The notes below the pieces were generated by a model, which saw nothing but the letters and a program-made list of their open reading frames with translations, ran no database searches and had not been told where the DNA came from. Below are positions 10,079 to 20,215 of a stretch of DNA of 64,000 nucleotides, piece after piece (the first letter of the stretch is position 1; every line of letters begins with the position of its first letter). Both the position numbers and the translations under genes were made by a program. The stretch lies in the NCBI GenBank assembly GCA_963575745.1, contig CAUYUJ010011503.1, positions 378,501 through 442,500 of the forward strand. Direction: 5' to 3'. The DNA comes from Prorocentrum cordatum. Its lineage: Eukaryota; Sar; Dinophyceae; Prorocentrales; Prorocentraceae.

Positions 10079-11145
10079 CGAGTCCGCTCGGAAACAACAA
10101 TATCAACAAGAGCACCGTCAACGACGCCGCCGAGAAAGCAGAACAACGAATGCGAATAGAGCTACACTGGATCGTCAACTGGAGCATGCGACAAAGTTGG
10201 TAGAGGCAGGGGAACTTAGTCACGCAGCTCGGAGTTTAACGTCTCCAGGAATTGCGCCTGGCACAACATCAACCTTAGACCAACTTAGTGGCCGACGCCT
10301 CCGACCGAGAGACCCAGCAAAGCCACTCCCCGACAATCTACAAACATTTCGTCCGCATCAGCCTGTGACGTTGGATAGACATTTATTCGCGAACGTCCTC
10401 CGGACCTCGCGCAGAGGATTGAGTGCGGGCATGTGGGGTGCACGGTACGAGTATTATAAATTATGTTTGGAGGATGCAACCGCATGCGATCTATTGTGCG
10501 ATGTGGCGGAAAGTATTGCCCAAGCAAATATACCATATTGTATCTCACGTGCTTTGCGGATTTCCTCGCTTACGGCGTTGAGCAAACCAGACAACAAGGT
10601 GAGGGGAATTGTTGCAGGAGATACATTACGACGGTTGGTATCTAAAATTTTGGCAAAACAATTTCAAGACGCATTGCGGCAAACAGTCGAGCCGCTCAAT
10701 TTCGGTATTGCCACCCGCAGTGGTACTGATGCGGCGGTGCATTTACTGCAATATTTGACCGACGCGTATCCAGACAAAGTGATATTGAGCATTGACGGTG
10801 TAGGAGCATTTGACCACAGCCGGGCCCGAATGTTCGGGTTTGCATGGTTTGGTCCTTTTCGTGCGACAGTGGTACGACGAGCGCTCTAAATTCCGGTGGG
10901 TGGACGAAAAAGGAGACTCCTATACAATATTACAAGGAGACGGGGGTGAACAAGGGGACGCTTTAATGCCAGCGTTGTTCTGTCTTGCCTTGCACCCAGC
11001 TCTTGGTGAGATTCATGCCAGGTTGCCACCAGGGACAGAAATACTTGCATATCTAGACGATGTGTATGTGGCCTGTGATCCAAATGACGCTGCGTATATC
11101 TTGCAAATGGTGCAAGAAGCATTACAAACGTATCTGCCATATTGA
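10079..11145 (+). pseudogene. Reverse transcriptase core of the 10-12.8 kb retroelement, frameshifted
   Basis: The frame ending at 10889 holds an Arg-rich start, RGLSAGMWGARYEYY, LTALSKPDNKVRGI (fingers region) and the palm motif A, ILSIDGVGAFDHS, with an aspartate and AFD. Near 10830-10880 the reading switches frame to give RQWYDERSKF, the motif B segment GGEQGDALMPALF and the motif C box AYLDDVYVA (YxDD, about 11048-11070). Catalytic aspartates of A and C are present, but lie in different frames. The role would be target-primed reverse transcription of the element's own RNA in the nucleus; this copy cannot make the protein in one piece. Confidence 0.75.
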
Positions 11146-12292
11146 TGTGCACGTTGGGAAACTTGCCGTATGGGGTAATACCCCGGCACATTGTCCACCC
11201 GACTTGGCGCAGATCGCACCTGACGCGTGGAAATGTGACACCGCTCCGGGAAAGGGGCATTAAGGTTCTCGGGACACCGTTTGGTAGTGAAGAATATGTA
11301 CAGGCATTCGGTGAGAAAATTGCCGAAAAGAGGGCGAAGCTATTAACTTACCTACCTAAGCTCCCCTCTTTACAAATTGCTTGGCTTTTACGCGCAGTAC
11401 CGCGACTGAACCATCTCTTACGGAATATGCCGCCAGACAGGGCACAGATACTTGCGACCGACCACGACACTGCGATACTCGACGTACTTCGACAATTGCT
11501 GGGACTCCCTAAAATCAGTCGAATTGGGATGAAGTTTTACACGGAATTGGATTCGACAGTTGGGTTGCGCAAGCCCGTCTGCCATTACGCTTGGGAGGGC
11601 TGGGCCTACGGAATTCTTCACGCACTGCCGCCGCAGCGTACCGGGGCAGTTGGGCGGACGTTTTGCCGAATTTGGTATCGAAGTTTCCCACTCTGGGCAG
11701 GAATATTCTCTTCCATTTTGCAGCCGACCGGGCAGGAGCGCAACAAGTCCCCCGATGTCTCGCAACAACAGAACAGGCAGGCGTGACTTGTGACGCGCAA
11801 GGGTGGACCGAACGCCCCTCATGGGCTCACATTGCTGCTGGGGCCCGACCTCCAGAACCTGCTGTAACAGACGGGCCTCTCCTTGGGGAGTGGAAACACG
11901 GGTGGCAATTTTGCGCTTCCTCTGTCATCGAGAATGCAGCTCACAAACAATTACTGCGAGATCTAGCGTTGCCAAACCGCAGGGCCAATGCTATTTCAAC
12001 AGGCGAATCGCGTTTATTCTCAAGCATGGGACCTTTCGCGTCAGGTTGGTTACTGGTGTGCCCAATTTGTGTACAACTGACGCTGACCAATGATGTTTTG
12101 CAGTGTGCATTGCGCCGACGGCTCGGCATGGGGTTACACTTGATACGCAGGACATGCATGGTCACGCAGTGCTTGCGACTGTCCTTGGTGGGCATACGCA
12201 TGCACGCTATACCGACCTTATTGCCGCTTGGAGACAAGTATTGGTGGAAGGGGGGAGTTGCATACCAGACCGCAACATTGAGCGGGTTCTGA
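11142..12292 (+). pseudogene. Thumb and middle region of the same retroelement, frameshifted
   Basis: Two overlapping frames. The first contains KVLGTPFGSEEYV and LPSLQIAWLLRAVPRLNHLL, typical of the post-palm region of such RTs. The second (from 11591) starts with MGGLGLRNSSRTAAAAYRGS, then GEWKHGWQFCASS and VCPICVQLTLTNDVLQC. The CPIC-type pair may be part of a zinc-binding segment. The last two stretches are the ones recognisable in the relics at 5794 and 6655. Confidence 0.6.
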
Positions 12293-12792
12293 ATACCACC
12301 CATATTCCAGTGCCCCATGGGGATATGCGCCGGATGGATATCATTGCGCCTTGCTTACATGTTGCGCACGGTTTACCACTTTTCTGTGATGTGACGGTGG
12401 TTTCGCCTATCTCAAAAAATGGTATGCCAAGATCAGGGACAAGCAATTACGGAGGTAAACTGTTGCAACGTGCAGAAATGGAGAATGACACCATTTACCA
12501 TGATGTTGTGAGTAGTGGTTTAGGGGCGCTTCGTTGCTTAGGTTCTGAGGTGTACGGACGCTTTGGTACGCAAGCTGCCGAGCTCCTCCCGGCGCTTGCC
12601 ACAGAACGTACCCGAGGCATTGATGCTAACCTTCGCAAGGGTTTAGCGTTGGGGCTGCTCCACAGATGGGCGGGCATCTTAGGGGTAGCTTTGCAACGGG
12701 CGGTGGCAAGGTCAATTTTACGCCCAAGAGGGGACTTGCCACACACACCACTTGAGCCGGTATGCCCACTTGCCGAGTTTGAGGTGGTGTGA
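12103..12792 (+). pseudogene. C-terminal restriction-like endonuclease region of the same retroelement
   Basis: A 229-codon frame. RRMDIIAP followed by GLPLFCDVTVVSP has the spacing of acidic and hydrophobic residues expected for a PD-(D/E)XK-like nuclease core; the assignment is from pattern only. A helical segment ending ALGLLHRWAGILGVALQRA and a short tail to the TGA at 12790 follow. This would be the strand-nicking enzyme at the target. No frameshift is evident inside this frame. Confidence 0.5.
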
Positions 12793-12804
12793 TCTTCCCC
12801 GTCC

Positions 12805-12848
12805 TCCTCCTCCTCCTCCTCCTCCTCCTCCTCCTCCTCCTCCTCCTC
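12805..12848 (+). repeat. (CTC)n microsatellite
   Basis: About 14 CTC units starting 13 bp after the retroelement stop codon. Confidence 0.95.
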
Positions 12849-12984
12849 TGACGCTGCTTAGCCGCTCCGCCGGCCCTCGTTTTAAACGGTTTTCGGGCCT
12901 TTAATGTTATCTTGTTTCACCCCGCTGTCACGCTCGTCTCCGCCGCTGCCTTGGGGGGGATTTATATATATATATATATATATT

Positions 12985-13233
12985 AGAGAGAGAGAGGGTC
13001 GTCCTGATGAGCTTTTCGGCGTCTTGGGTGCCTCCGGGTGCATCTTTGGGCCGTTTGGGATCCTCTTGGGAGCCTCCTGGTGGCCTCTTGAGGTCATCTT
13101 GGGGCCTCCTGGTGTTTTTTGAGCGCTTTTTAGAGCCATCTTGGAGGAAATCGATCAAAGAAACCGGGAGCTTTAATTAGTGCTGCCCCCTGCAGAAGGC
13201 CAAAATAAGGCTACAACCTTAGTAAAATCGTGG
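12985..13233 (-). repeat. Module Y with the end of module X, inverted copy
   Basis: The reverse complement matches 18283-18535: GATTTTACTAAGGTT, then GCAGCACTAATTAAAGCTCC, TTTGATCGATTTCCTCCAAG, GGATCCCAAACGGCCCAAAG and GACGCCGAAAAGC. A (TA)n/(GA)n stretch (12962-12997) abuts its outer end. Confidence 0.85.
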
Positions 13234-13236
13234 AAT

Positions 13237-13552
13237 CCCACTAGCCTTTTGGGCGTGAGGGGTTGGTTTAGAGAGCCCGCTCTGTTCCCACTCACCTTTA
13301 TCCGCTTCGGAGAGGGGTGTACCCTCCCCCTACCTCCTCCCCTGACACCTGGAGGTAGCCTTTCGCGGGTGGTTGGAGGGTTTTTTTTGGAATCTTGGAA
13401 AAGCTGAAAAAATTACATCTTTCACGAGGATTCTGGCCCCGACGTGGGGACTGACGGAAATGCTTGCATCTTCTTCGAAACCAAATCGTTGATTGTAGTA
13501 CGGTTTTGGCATTTTTGGCTTTCTGAGGGGGCAGCGCTAATTAAAGCTCACT
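13237..13552 (+). repeat. Module X, copy 1
   Basis: Homologous to 18013-18366 in the same orientation, beginning CCCACTAGCCTTTTGGGCGT and containing the CCCTCCCCCTACC stretch, CACGAGGATTCTGGCCCCGA and GCAGCGCTAATTAAAGCTC. It meets the inverted 12985-13233 segment head to head at about 13235. Confidence 0.85.
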
Positions 13553-14493
13553 TTTCTTTTCAACCAAAATCATTACCGATTGCGAGCGTGCCTTCCCAGC
13601 AAATGTTGCGTTCACGGGAGGGCGAGTGCACGACACATATTGGCATAAAATATCCGCATGATGACATCGAAGTGCTACCCGTGCAGGCGGTCTCCCAAAT
13701 TAATCGTATCTTGGGGCGAGATCGGCACGCACGCACCATGACTTAAGTTTTGCCAGTTCGGTCGCGCCGTCCGTCCAGCCTGATTACAACAATGTCCTGT
13801 GTCCTCGGCCGTGGTGGGACAATGGGGCCCGCGCTGATCTCCACCCTTTAGAACATCCATGGGATATACGATATTGCGGGTTATATTTCGGAATTTGTGA
13901 ATCATTGGGAGGTCATCAGTTTAAACAGCCTAATATGCTGCAACGCATGTGTTTTTGCAAATCGCGTAATCGCAATAGCTTGTTCCACTCAGTCATCGAA
14001 AATTCTACTAAGTAAATTCATCACAATGTACATTGTCTCTGGTATTGTCGTGTATTTCGTTTGGTGGGAATTTCCGGAGCAAATGGTGGAGACTCAGCAG
14101 AAATACTAAGCCACATGCCAAAGCCACATGCAATGAGGGGGAGTTGTAGGGATATTCGAGTAGCTGCTCACTCTTTGCAATAATAGCGGTTCGTAACATA
14201 ACCGTCACTACCAAACGGCGCCCTCGAAATTTTAATGATTCACTCCTTCACTCCATAGGCGGGGTTGCACTAACTCGCCTTGGATTGTCCATCCCCCATA
14301 CCAGGTTTTTACCGCAAAAAAATTGCACAACTCTTACCGGCCAGCGCGCACTTCAATATCTAAAATTGTATTCGAATATTGAATGATATGGCGTTCTTCT
14401 CAGGTACAGAATGATTCTACAAAAACAAATGTTCTTTCTGGGGCAAGAGATAGAACGTTAATGAACGTGGTGTATTAATAATTTTTTTTCCCC
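13553..14493. other. Unassigned AT-rich sequence
   Basis: Only short frames (at most 100 codons), none recognised, and no repeat relation noticed. One of the most AT-rich stretches in the window. Confidence 0.5.
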
Positions 14494-16110
14494 CTAACCA
14501 TCATGTGGTGTTGGGTCCTCGTTTTGAAGAGACGGTGCTTTGTGTTCTCCTTCCTTCCTTCCTCCCGCTGCCTCCTCCCCCCTCCCAGCATCATCATCAT
14601 CATCATCAACACCCATTTCGGCACACCCCTCACACGTTTCGTGGCTCCATAGGGAGCTCCACCGAAGGCCCCAGTGCCCGCGGCCGCATGCGCCCCGCAC
14701 GCCCATTTCCGCACACCCCTCACACGTTTCGTGGCTCCATAGGGAGCTCCACCGAAGGCCCCAGTGCCCGCGGCCGCATGCGTCCCCCCACCCATTTCGG
14801 CACACCCCTCACACGTTTCGTGGCTCCATAGGGAGCTCCACCGAAGGCCCCAGTGCCCGCGGCCGCATGCGTCCCCCACACCCATTTCGGCACACCCCTC
14901 ACACGTTTCGTGGCTCCATAGGGAGCTCCACCGAAGGCCCCAGTGCCCGCGGCCGCATGCGTCCCCACACACCCATTTCGGCACACCCCTCACACGTTTC
15001 GTGGCTCCATAGGGAGCTCCACCGAAGGCCCCAGTGCCCGCATGCGTCCCCACACCCATTTCGGCACACCCCTCACACGTTTCGTGGCTCCATAGGGAGC
15101 TCCACCGAAGGCCCCAGTGCCCGCGGCCGCATGCGTCCCCCACACCCATTTCGGCACACCCCTCACACGAAGGCCCCAGTTTGCGTCCCCCACACCCATT
15201 TCGGCACACCCCTCACACGCTGCGTCCCCCATATTTCGGGAGCTCCACCGAAGGCCCCAGTGCCCGCGGCCGCATGCGTCCCCCACACCCATTTCGGCAC
15301 ACCCCTCACACGTTTCGTGGCTCCATAGGGAGCTCCACCGAAGGCCCCAGTGCCCGCGGCCGCATGCGTCCCCCACACCCATTTCGGCACACCCCTCACA
15401 CGTTTCGTGGCTCCATAGGGAGCTCCACCGAAGGCCCCAGTGCCCGCGGCCGCATGCGTCCCCCACACCCATTTCGGCACACCCCTCACACGTTTCGTGG
15501 CTCCATAGGGAGCTCCACCGAAGGCCCCAGTGCCCGCGGCCGCATGCGTCCCCCACACCCATTTCGGCACACCCCTCACACGTTTCGTGGCTCCATAGGG
15601 AGCTCCACCGAAGGCCCCAGTGCCCGCGGCCGCATGCGTCCCCCACACCCATTTCGGCACACCCCTCACACGTTTCGTGGCTCCATAGGGAGCTCCACCG
15701 AAGGCCCCAGTGCCCGCGGCCGCATGCGTCCCCCACACCCATTTCGGCACACCCCTCACACGTTTCGTGGCTCCATAGGGAGCTCCACCGAAGGCCCCAG
15801 TGCCCGCGGCCGCATGCGTCCCCCACACCCATTTCGGCACACCCCTCACACGTTTCGTGGCTCCATAGGGAGCTCCACCGAAGGCCCCAGTGCCCGCGGC
15901 CGCATGCGTCCCCCACACCCATTTCGGCACACCCCTCACACGTTTCGTGGCTCCATAGGGAGCTCCACCGAAGGCCCCAGTGCCCGCGGCCGCATGCGTC
16001 CCCCACACCCATTTCGGCACACCCCTCACACGTTTCGTGGCTCCATAGGGAGCTCCACCGAAGGCCTCAGTGCCGCCGCTCGCATGCGTCACCCCCGCCC
16101 ATTTCGGCAC
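14494..16110 (+). repeat. Head-array-tail composite repeat, copy E: homogeneous 90-bp satellite array
   Basis: The head at 14494 reads CTAACCATCATGTGGTGTTG, then GGTCCTCGTTTTGAAGAGAC and a pyrimidine stretch with (CAT)n. About 17 units follow; nine from 15310 to 16030 are spaced exactly 90 bp and nearly identical. Landmarks: CACCCATTTCGGCACACCCC, CACACGTTTCGTGGCTCCAT, GGGAGCTCCACCGAAGGCCC, GTGCCCGCGGCCGCATGCG. Two adjacent units (15121-15240) carry internal deletions. Because 90 is divisible by three, open frames of 315-546 codons appear on both strands; they are by-products. The array ends in a diverged unit at 16040-16110 without a family tail. Confidence 0.95.
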
Positions 16111-17199
16111 ACCTCCCGCATCTCTCGCACGGCAGGGTCATCACCACGGTGGCGTGCCAGGGGCGCACCATGCGCGAAGGCGACGGGGCGGGGGAACGGC
16201 GCTCCGGGGGCGGCCAGACCTCCGGGGCGCGAGCAGTCCGCGGCCAGACCATCTCTCGGTCCTGTGGACTCTCGCCCTGGGCCGTCGGCTGCCCGGCGCG
16301 CTGTTCCCTCGGTCGACGTCGCCCAGGCGTGATCCTGGATTGCGGCCGCCACGAGGTAGGGAACGGCAAGAAGGAGGATGACGACTGCGGGCGCCGCGCA
16401 TCGAGTTCTTCCTGGCAGGGCCGCCGCAGGGCTTGCGGGAGCAGCTGGAGCAGTTTGCGGCGCGCACGAAGCGGTGCAGGAGGGAAGCGACGGCCCTCGC
16501 CAGGGAGCTCGGCTTCACCGAGTTCATCCGCGAGGCCTGACCTGAGGAGCGTCTCCCCCGAGCCGCGCCTTCTCTCGACTGCCCGACTAATTGTTTGGCC
16601 TCGCGCCGCGGACGACCCGCGCGCGTCGCTGGGACCCTCTCGGGGCGACCAGCGCGCGTCGCGGGAACTCCGTGCTGCGGGGGGCCCGGCGCCTCGTTCG
16701 CCCGTCGTCGCTCTGCCCAGCGGTCAGAGTTTTGCCCGCTATCAGCCAGCCAGTTAGCTAGTCAGCTCTCTCTGCTTCGCGCAGCGGACGACCCGCGCTT
16801 CGCTGGGACCCCGCCCGGGGCGACCAACGCGCGTCGCGGGGACTCCGTGCTGCGCTGCGCCCGCAGCCTTGGATTTTCGAGTGCGCGGGCAAAGAGGAAG
16901 GACAAGAAGAGCCGAAAGCGGGCGCGATCCTCGCAAGAGGCGTGCCGACATGGGCGTCGCGACGTGCGGACGCTGCCGTCGGGGTTCCCGCGGAAGCTGC
17001 CTGCGGCGGCCACGCCCAGTGTCACGTGTGTTCGGACAGGCATGCTCGACACTTACACTAGGCGGTTCCATGATCGCATTCATGCAAATATATTCACTCG
17101 CGCGCAGACCCATTCATACTCAGATTCCCTCGCGCTCTGACTCACCCGCGTTCTTTCTCTCGTAATCAGATCTATCGTTTTCCTTTGCGTTGTGTACCC
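16111..17199. other. GC-rich segment without recognised gene
   Basis: Several overlapping Arg/Ala/Ser-rich frames on both strands, typical of chance frames in GC-rich DNA. One short frame ending at 16540 gives a charged helical peptide (REQLEQFAARTKR...RELGFTEFIREA) but has no in-frame ATG and about 57 codons. Confidence 0.5.
16601..16854 (+). repeat. Direct repeat pair of about 79 bp
   Basis: 16601-16679 and 16777-16854 share CGGACGACCCGCG, TCGCTGGGACCC, GGGGCGACCA and CGCGTCGCGGG, then ACTCCGTGCTGCG, in the same order and orientation. Confidence 0.75.
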
Positions 17200-17310
17200 C
17201 GCCACATTTCGGCACACCCCTCATGCGGTTCGTGGCCCCATAGGGAGCGCCACCGAAGAAGATACTCACAATTGCGATACTCACAACTGCATATGGTTGG
17301 GTCCTTCGCC

Positions 17311-17312
<2 letters not shown>
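17200..17312 (+). repeat. Head-array-tail composite repeat, copy F (last unit and tail only)
   Basis: A single partial unit (CATTTCGGCACACCCCTCAT, CGGTTCGTGGCCCCATAGGG) is followed by the tail GCCACCGAAGAAGATACTCA, then CTGCATATGGTTGGGTCC and TTCGCCAG. The tail stops exactly where a poly(T) run begins. Confidence 0.8.
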
Positions 17313-17395
<83 letters not shown>

Positions 17396-17458
17396 TATTA
17401 TTATTATTATTATTATTATTACTACTATTATTATTACATATATACATATATATATATA
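17313..17458. repeat. 70-nt poly(T), short A run, (TTA)n and (TA)n
   Basis: T from 17313 to 17382, A from 17383 to 17395, then TTA repeats to about 17436 and alternating TA. On the minus strand this could be the poly(A) end of a retroposed sequence, but nothing identifiable follows it. Confidence 0.9.
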
Positions 17459-18012
17459 AACGCCCATGTGTGCTTTAAAATGAGGTTTTCCTAATCTCCA
17501 ACGAGCGTCCAGGGAAACCACGCGTATCTTCGACACAGGGTTCGGCCCCGAATATAATTTTCGTAGTTAACCAAAAAGTAATTTGTACGATACATTGCGC
17601 CACGGTCGCAGAGCACATTCGGATGAGAAGCGGCAACCAGATTTATACGAATTGCTGCGGATTTTCGCGGGCATGTCATTGCGTGTCCGGATATTAGTTC
17701 TATTATGTTGCAAAGCCCGAATTTCGCTACTACCGTGATGCCGAGCAATTCCGCTGATGCGAAATATCTTTTTACAGTTCTCAAGCAAATATTGTTATGT
17801 CATTTCCGAAACGATTGTGGATCTGGTCGGAATTGGTACTGGCTATATCTAGATATAGATGTCTCCGGGGGTTGTAGGTTATTGAAATACACGAGCGCGT
17901 GGCATGTTTTAGCGTGTTCTAAGTGTTTATCGAACCCCATGCAACAAAAAACATATGACATAATCTTCGCCGCTGCAGCAACGAGTTTTCTTTTTTATTA
18001 TCGGCGTGTTAT
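17459..18012. other. Unassigned AT-rich sequence
   Basis: Frames of at most 109 codons on either strand, none recognised. Confidence 0.5.
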
Positions 18013-18535
18013 CCCACCAGCCCTTTGGGCGTGAGTGGTTTAGGGAGCTCTCTCTGTTCTCGACCCCCCTTCTTTCCCTTTCGGGAGGGGTTTACCCCTC
18101 CCCCTACCCCCTCCCCTTGGGCCTGGAGAGGTCCTTCCGCGGGTGGCCGGAGGGGTATTTTTCGACTCCTGGGAGGGCTAAAAAACAACACCCCTCACGA
18201 GGATTCTGGCCCCGACGGGAGGGGGGGAGAAAAGTGCTCCCCTCTTCTTTGAAGCCAGAATCATTGATTTTACTACGGCTTTGGCCCCAAATCATTGATT
18301 TTACTAAGGTTTTGGCCCCATTTTGGCTTTCTGAGGAGGCAGCGCTGATTAAAGCTCCCCTCTGCTTTGATCGATTTCCTCCAAGATGGCCCCGAGAAGC
18401 GCCCAGGAGGCACCAAGAGGCCCCAAGATGGCCACAAGAGGCCCCCAGGAGGCCCCCAAGAGGATCCCAAACGGCCCAAAGAGACCCCCCCGAGGCACCC
18501 AAGACGCCGAAAAGCCCATCAGGACGACCCTCTAC
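18013..18535 (+). repeat. Modules X and Y, copy 2
   Basis: X (18013-18366) begins CCCACCAGCCCTTTGGGCGT and ends GCAGCGCTGATTAAAGCTCC. It runs directly into TTTGATCGATTTCCTCCAAG and Y, a CCAAGAGGCCCC-type stretch ending GACGCCGAAAAGCCCATCAG. Within X, CAAATCATTGATTTTACTA is tandemly duplicated at 18257-18310. Confidence 0.85.
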
Positions 18536-18945
18536 TCGCCTGGGCGTCGTTTCTGGACGGGCAGGAGGAGGGGCCCGAACGACTCACACCAGGACGAGGG
18601 GCCCGAACAACTCACACCACGAGAAGCCCGAACGACTCACACCAGGACGAAGAACCCGAACGACTCACACCACGAAGAGCCCGAACGACTCACACCACGA
18701 AGAGCCCGAACGACTCACACCAGGAAGAAGGGCCCGAACGACTCACACCAGGACGAGAACTTTCTCTCCCTCCTCCTCCGCCTCGTCCTTCTCCCGCTCC
18801 CACCACAAGGAGGATGAGGCGGGAGGAAGGAGGAACAGGGGAGATATGCGGGGGCAGGCGGAAACACGCCTGAAAAACACGACTGTCGGCATGCTGCGCT
18901 AGAGTTGCTGTTTTGAGATGGGCTGGTGGGGATACGCGAAGCGTG
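18536..18945 (+). repeat. Module Z, copy 2
   Basis: Starts GCGTCGTTTCTGGACGGGCA right after module Y. About seven CGAACGACTCACACCA units follow, then a GGAGGA-type stretch and the conserved end GGAAACACGCCTGAAAAACA to GAGATGGGCTGGTGGGGATA. It is the inverted, expanded counterpart of 9862-10078. Confidence 0.85.
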
Positions 18946-20215
18946 AAGAATTTTCAATATTATAGCGGCTTGGCTTTTGTCACATCATTTGTTACCTCAA
19001 TTTCCCTTTATTCATCGTCCGCCCACTATTGGCATCACAATGCTATTTGCCGGGCTCCCCGCGTAGGAATGCGAGCGGTGCCCTGACACCTTCGCGTTGC
19101 GCATGGGGCGTGGCGGGATGTATTGTTGGACGTTCGGTTTGTTGGTTCCGATGTGAGGGGCCGCGTACAAACACATCGAAACAAAACGAAACATCCCTAA
19201 AGAAAAACCCGACAGTCAATGCGGGGAGGAGTTCCGCATAATAGAACCTCTGAACGAAACCGAGTCCTAGCTGCCGAAACCTCTGAACGAAACCGAAACC
19301 TCTGAACGAAACCAGCATTCCGGGTAACCGCCCGCCCACCGCTGCCTTGGTTCAAGGTGCCTTGTACAACCTCGGGCCTAAACTGTGGCACAATCGACGG
19401 CGCAACCTGATGTGCAAATTGTGCCAAATCGTGCTGTGTCCTTGCACATGCCGTTTAGTCTTTGGCGGGCTGAACTGCTTACCTTCATGTGAGGGGAACC
19501 CTTCCCATGCCATGAGGGGGTCCTGAAGCAGAACGATCCAGGATATTTCGAAGTGCCGTCCCAGGATGGTTTGGTCTCTGAAAGGCCCAGGTGCCCGGGA
19601 AGGCAAACAGAAGGTGACCCCCCCTTTCGGCTGCACACGCAAGCGATCCTGGGCAAGCGTGGCAATTGGTGCACGGCTTGCCCGCCAGGGAGAGCGCCCC
19701 CCCCCGCGCCGCTCCGCAAGCCGCACACCAAGAGCAGGCGCGCGCGAGCCGGGCTCGCGTCAGAGCCCTGCGCCGATGATGACGTCCAGCTGGCGAGCGC
19801 GCGCCCCCTCCCTCTTCCTCTGCTCCTTGCCTGGATCGAGGTTCCTCCTCGTCCTCCTCGTCTCCTGCTCGTGCGCCCTCTCGCTGCTCCTGGCCTCCTC
19901 GTCCTAACTCTTCCCCCTCGCCCATCCTCCATTCTACATCCTCCTCCTCCTCCTAACTCCTCCTCCTAACTCCTCCTAACTCTTCCTCCTGGTTCGTCCT
20001 CCTCCTCGCTCGTCCTCCCTCCTACATCCCCCTCCCCCTGATAACTCCTCCTCCTCCTCCTCTCTTGGCTCTCCCGGGCTCTCCAAGAGGGAGCCCCAAG
20101 CGGAGGTCCTCCCGAGACGTCCATCCGCCAGGGGCCCATCACTCTGCCCCCAAGGGGGGCGCAAGAAGCGCCCGCCGAAGGATCCGGCGCCCCTGCAACC
20201 AAGCCCCTCTTGTCG
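18946..20215. other. Unassigned; pyrimidine-rich at its end
   Basis: No recognised gene. A short tandem repeat at 19236-19318 is listed separately. A 138-codon frame at 19553-19969 gives RLHTQAILGKRGNWCTACPP, faintly like the Cys pairs of retroelement C termini, but nothing supports it further. From 19800 to 20085 the plus strand is CTCCT-rich. Confidence 0.4.
19236..19318 (+). repeat. Short tandem repeat, unit ACCTCTGAACGAAACCGA
   Basis: Three ACCTCTGAACGAAACC units with variable spacing. Confidence 0.85.

Larger units (their letters stand above)
10035..12792 (+). mobile_element. Decayed non-LTR retroelement with YLDD reverse transcriptase and C-terminal endonuclease-like domain
   Basis: Consecutive plus-strand frames carry an RT core (10079-11145), a thumb and middle region (11142-12292) and an endonuclease-like C terminus (12103-12792). 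The frame order 3-1-3-2-1 implies at least four frameshifts. The first 45 bases of the leading open frame belong to repeat module Z, so the element appears 5'-truncated or fused at about 10079. DNA is AT-richer than the surrounding repeats. Translation ends at a TGA at 12790-12792, and a (CTC)n microsatellite begins 13 bp later. The order RT then restriction-like endonuclease is that of the R2-type superfamily arrangement rather than the AP-endonuclease LINEs at 43-57 kb. Confidence 0.75.

Noticed and set aside
14600-16110. CRISPR-like array
   Set aside because: There are no unique spacers; the entire 90-bp unit repeats, and the DNA is eukaryotic.
15117-16757. 546-codon plus frame and 340-codon minus frame over the 90-bp array
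   Set aside because: The repeat unit is divisible by three, so all frames free of stops stay open on both strands; the peptide repeats are a consequence of the satellite.
18319-18335. CCCCATTTTGGCTTTCTGAG as another spliced-leader relic
   Set aside because: Only 11 bases match the leader, the CCGTAG part and the CAAG end are missing, and the related module at 13510 has a different sequence there.
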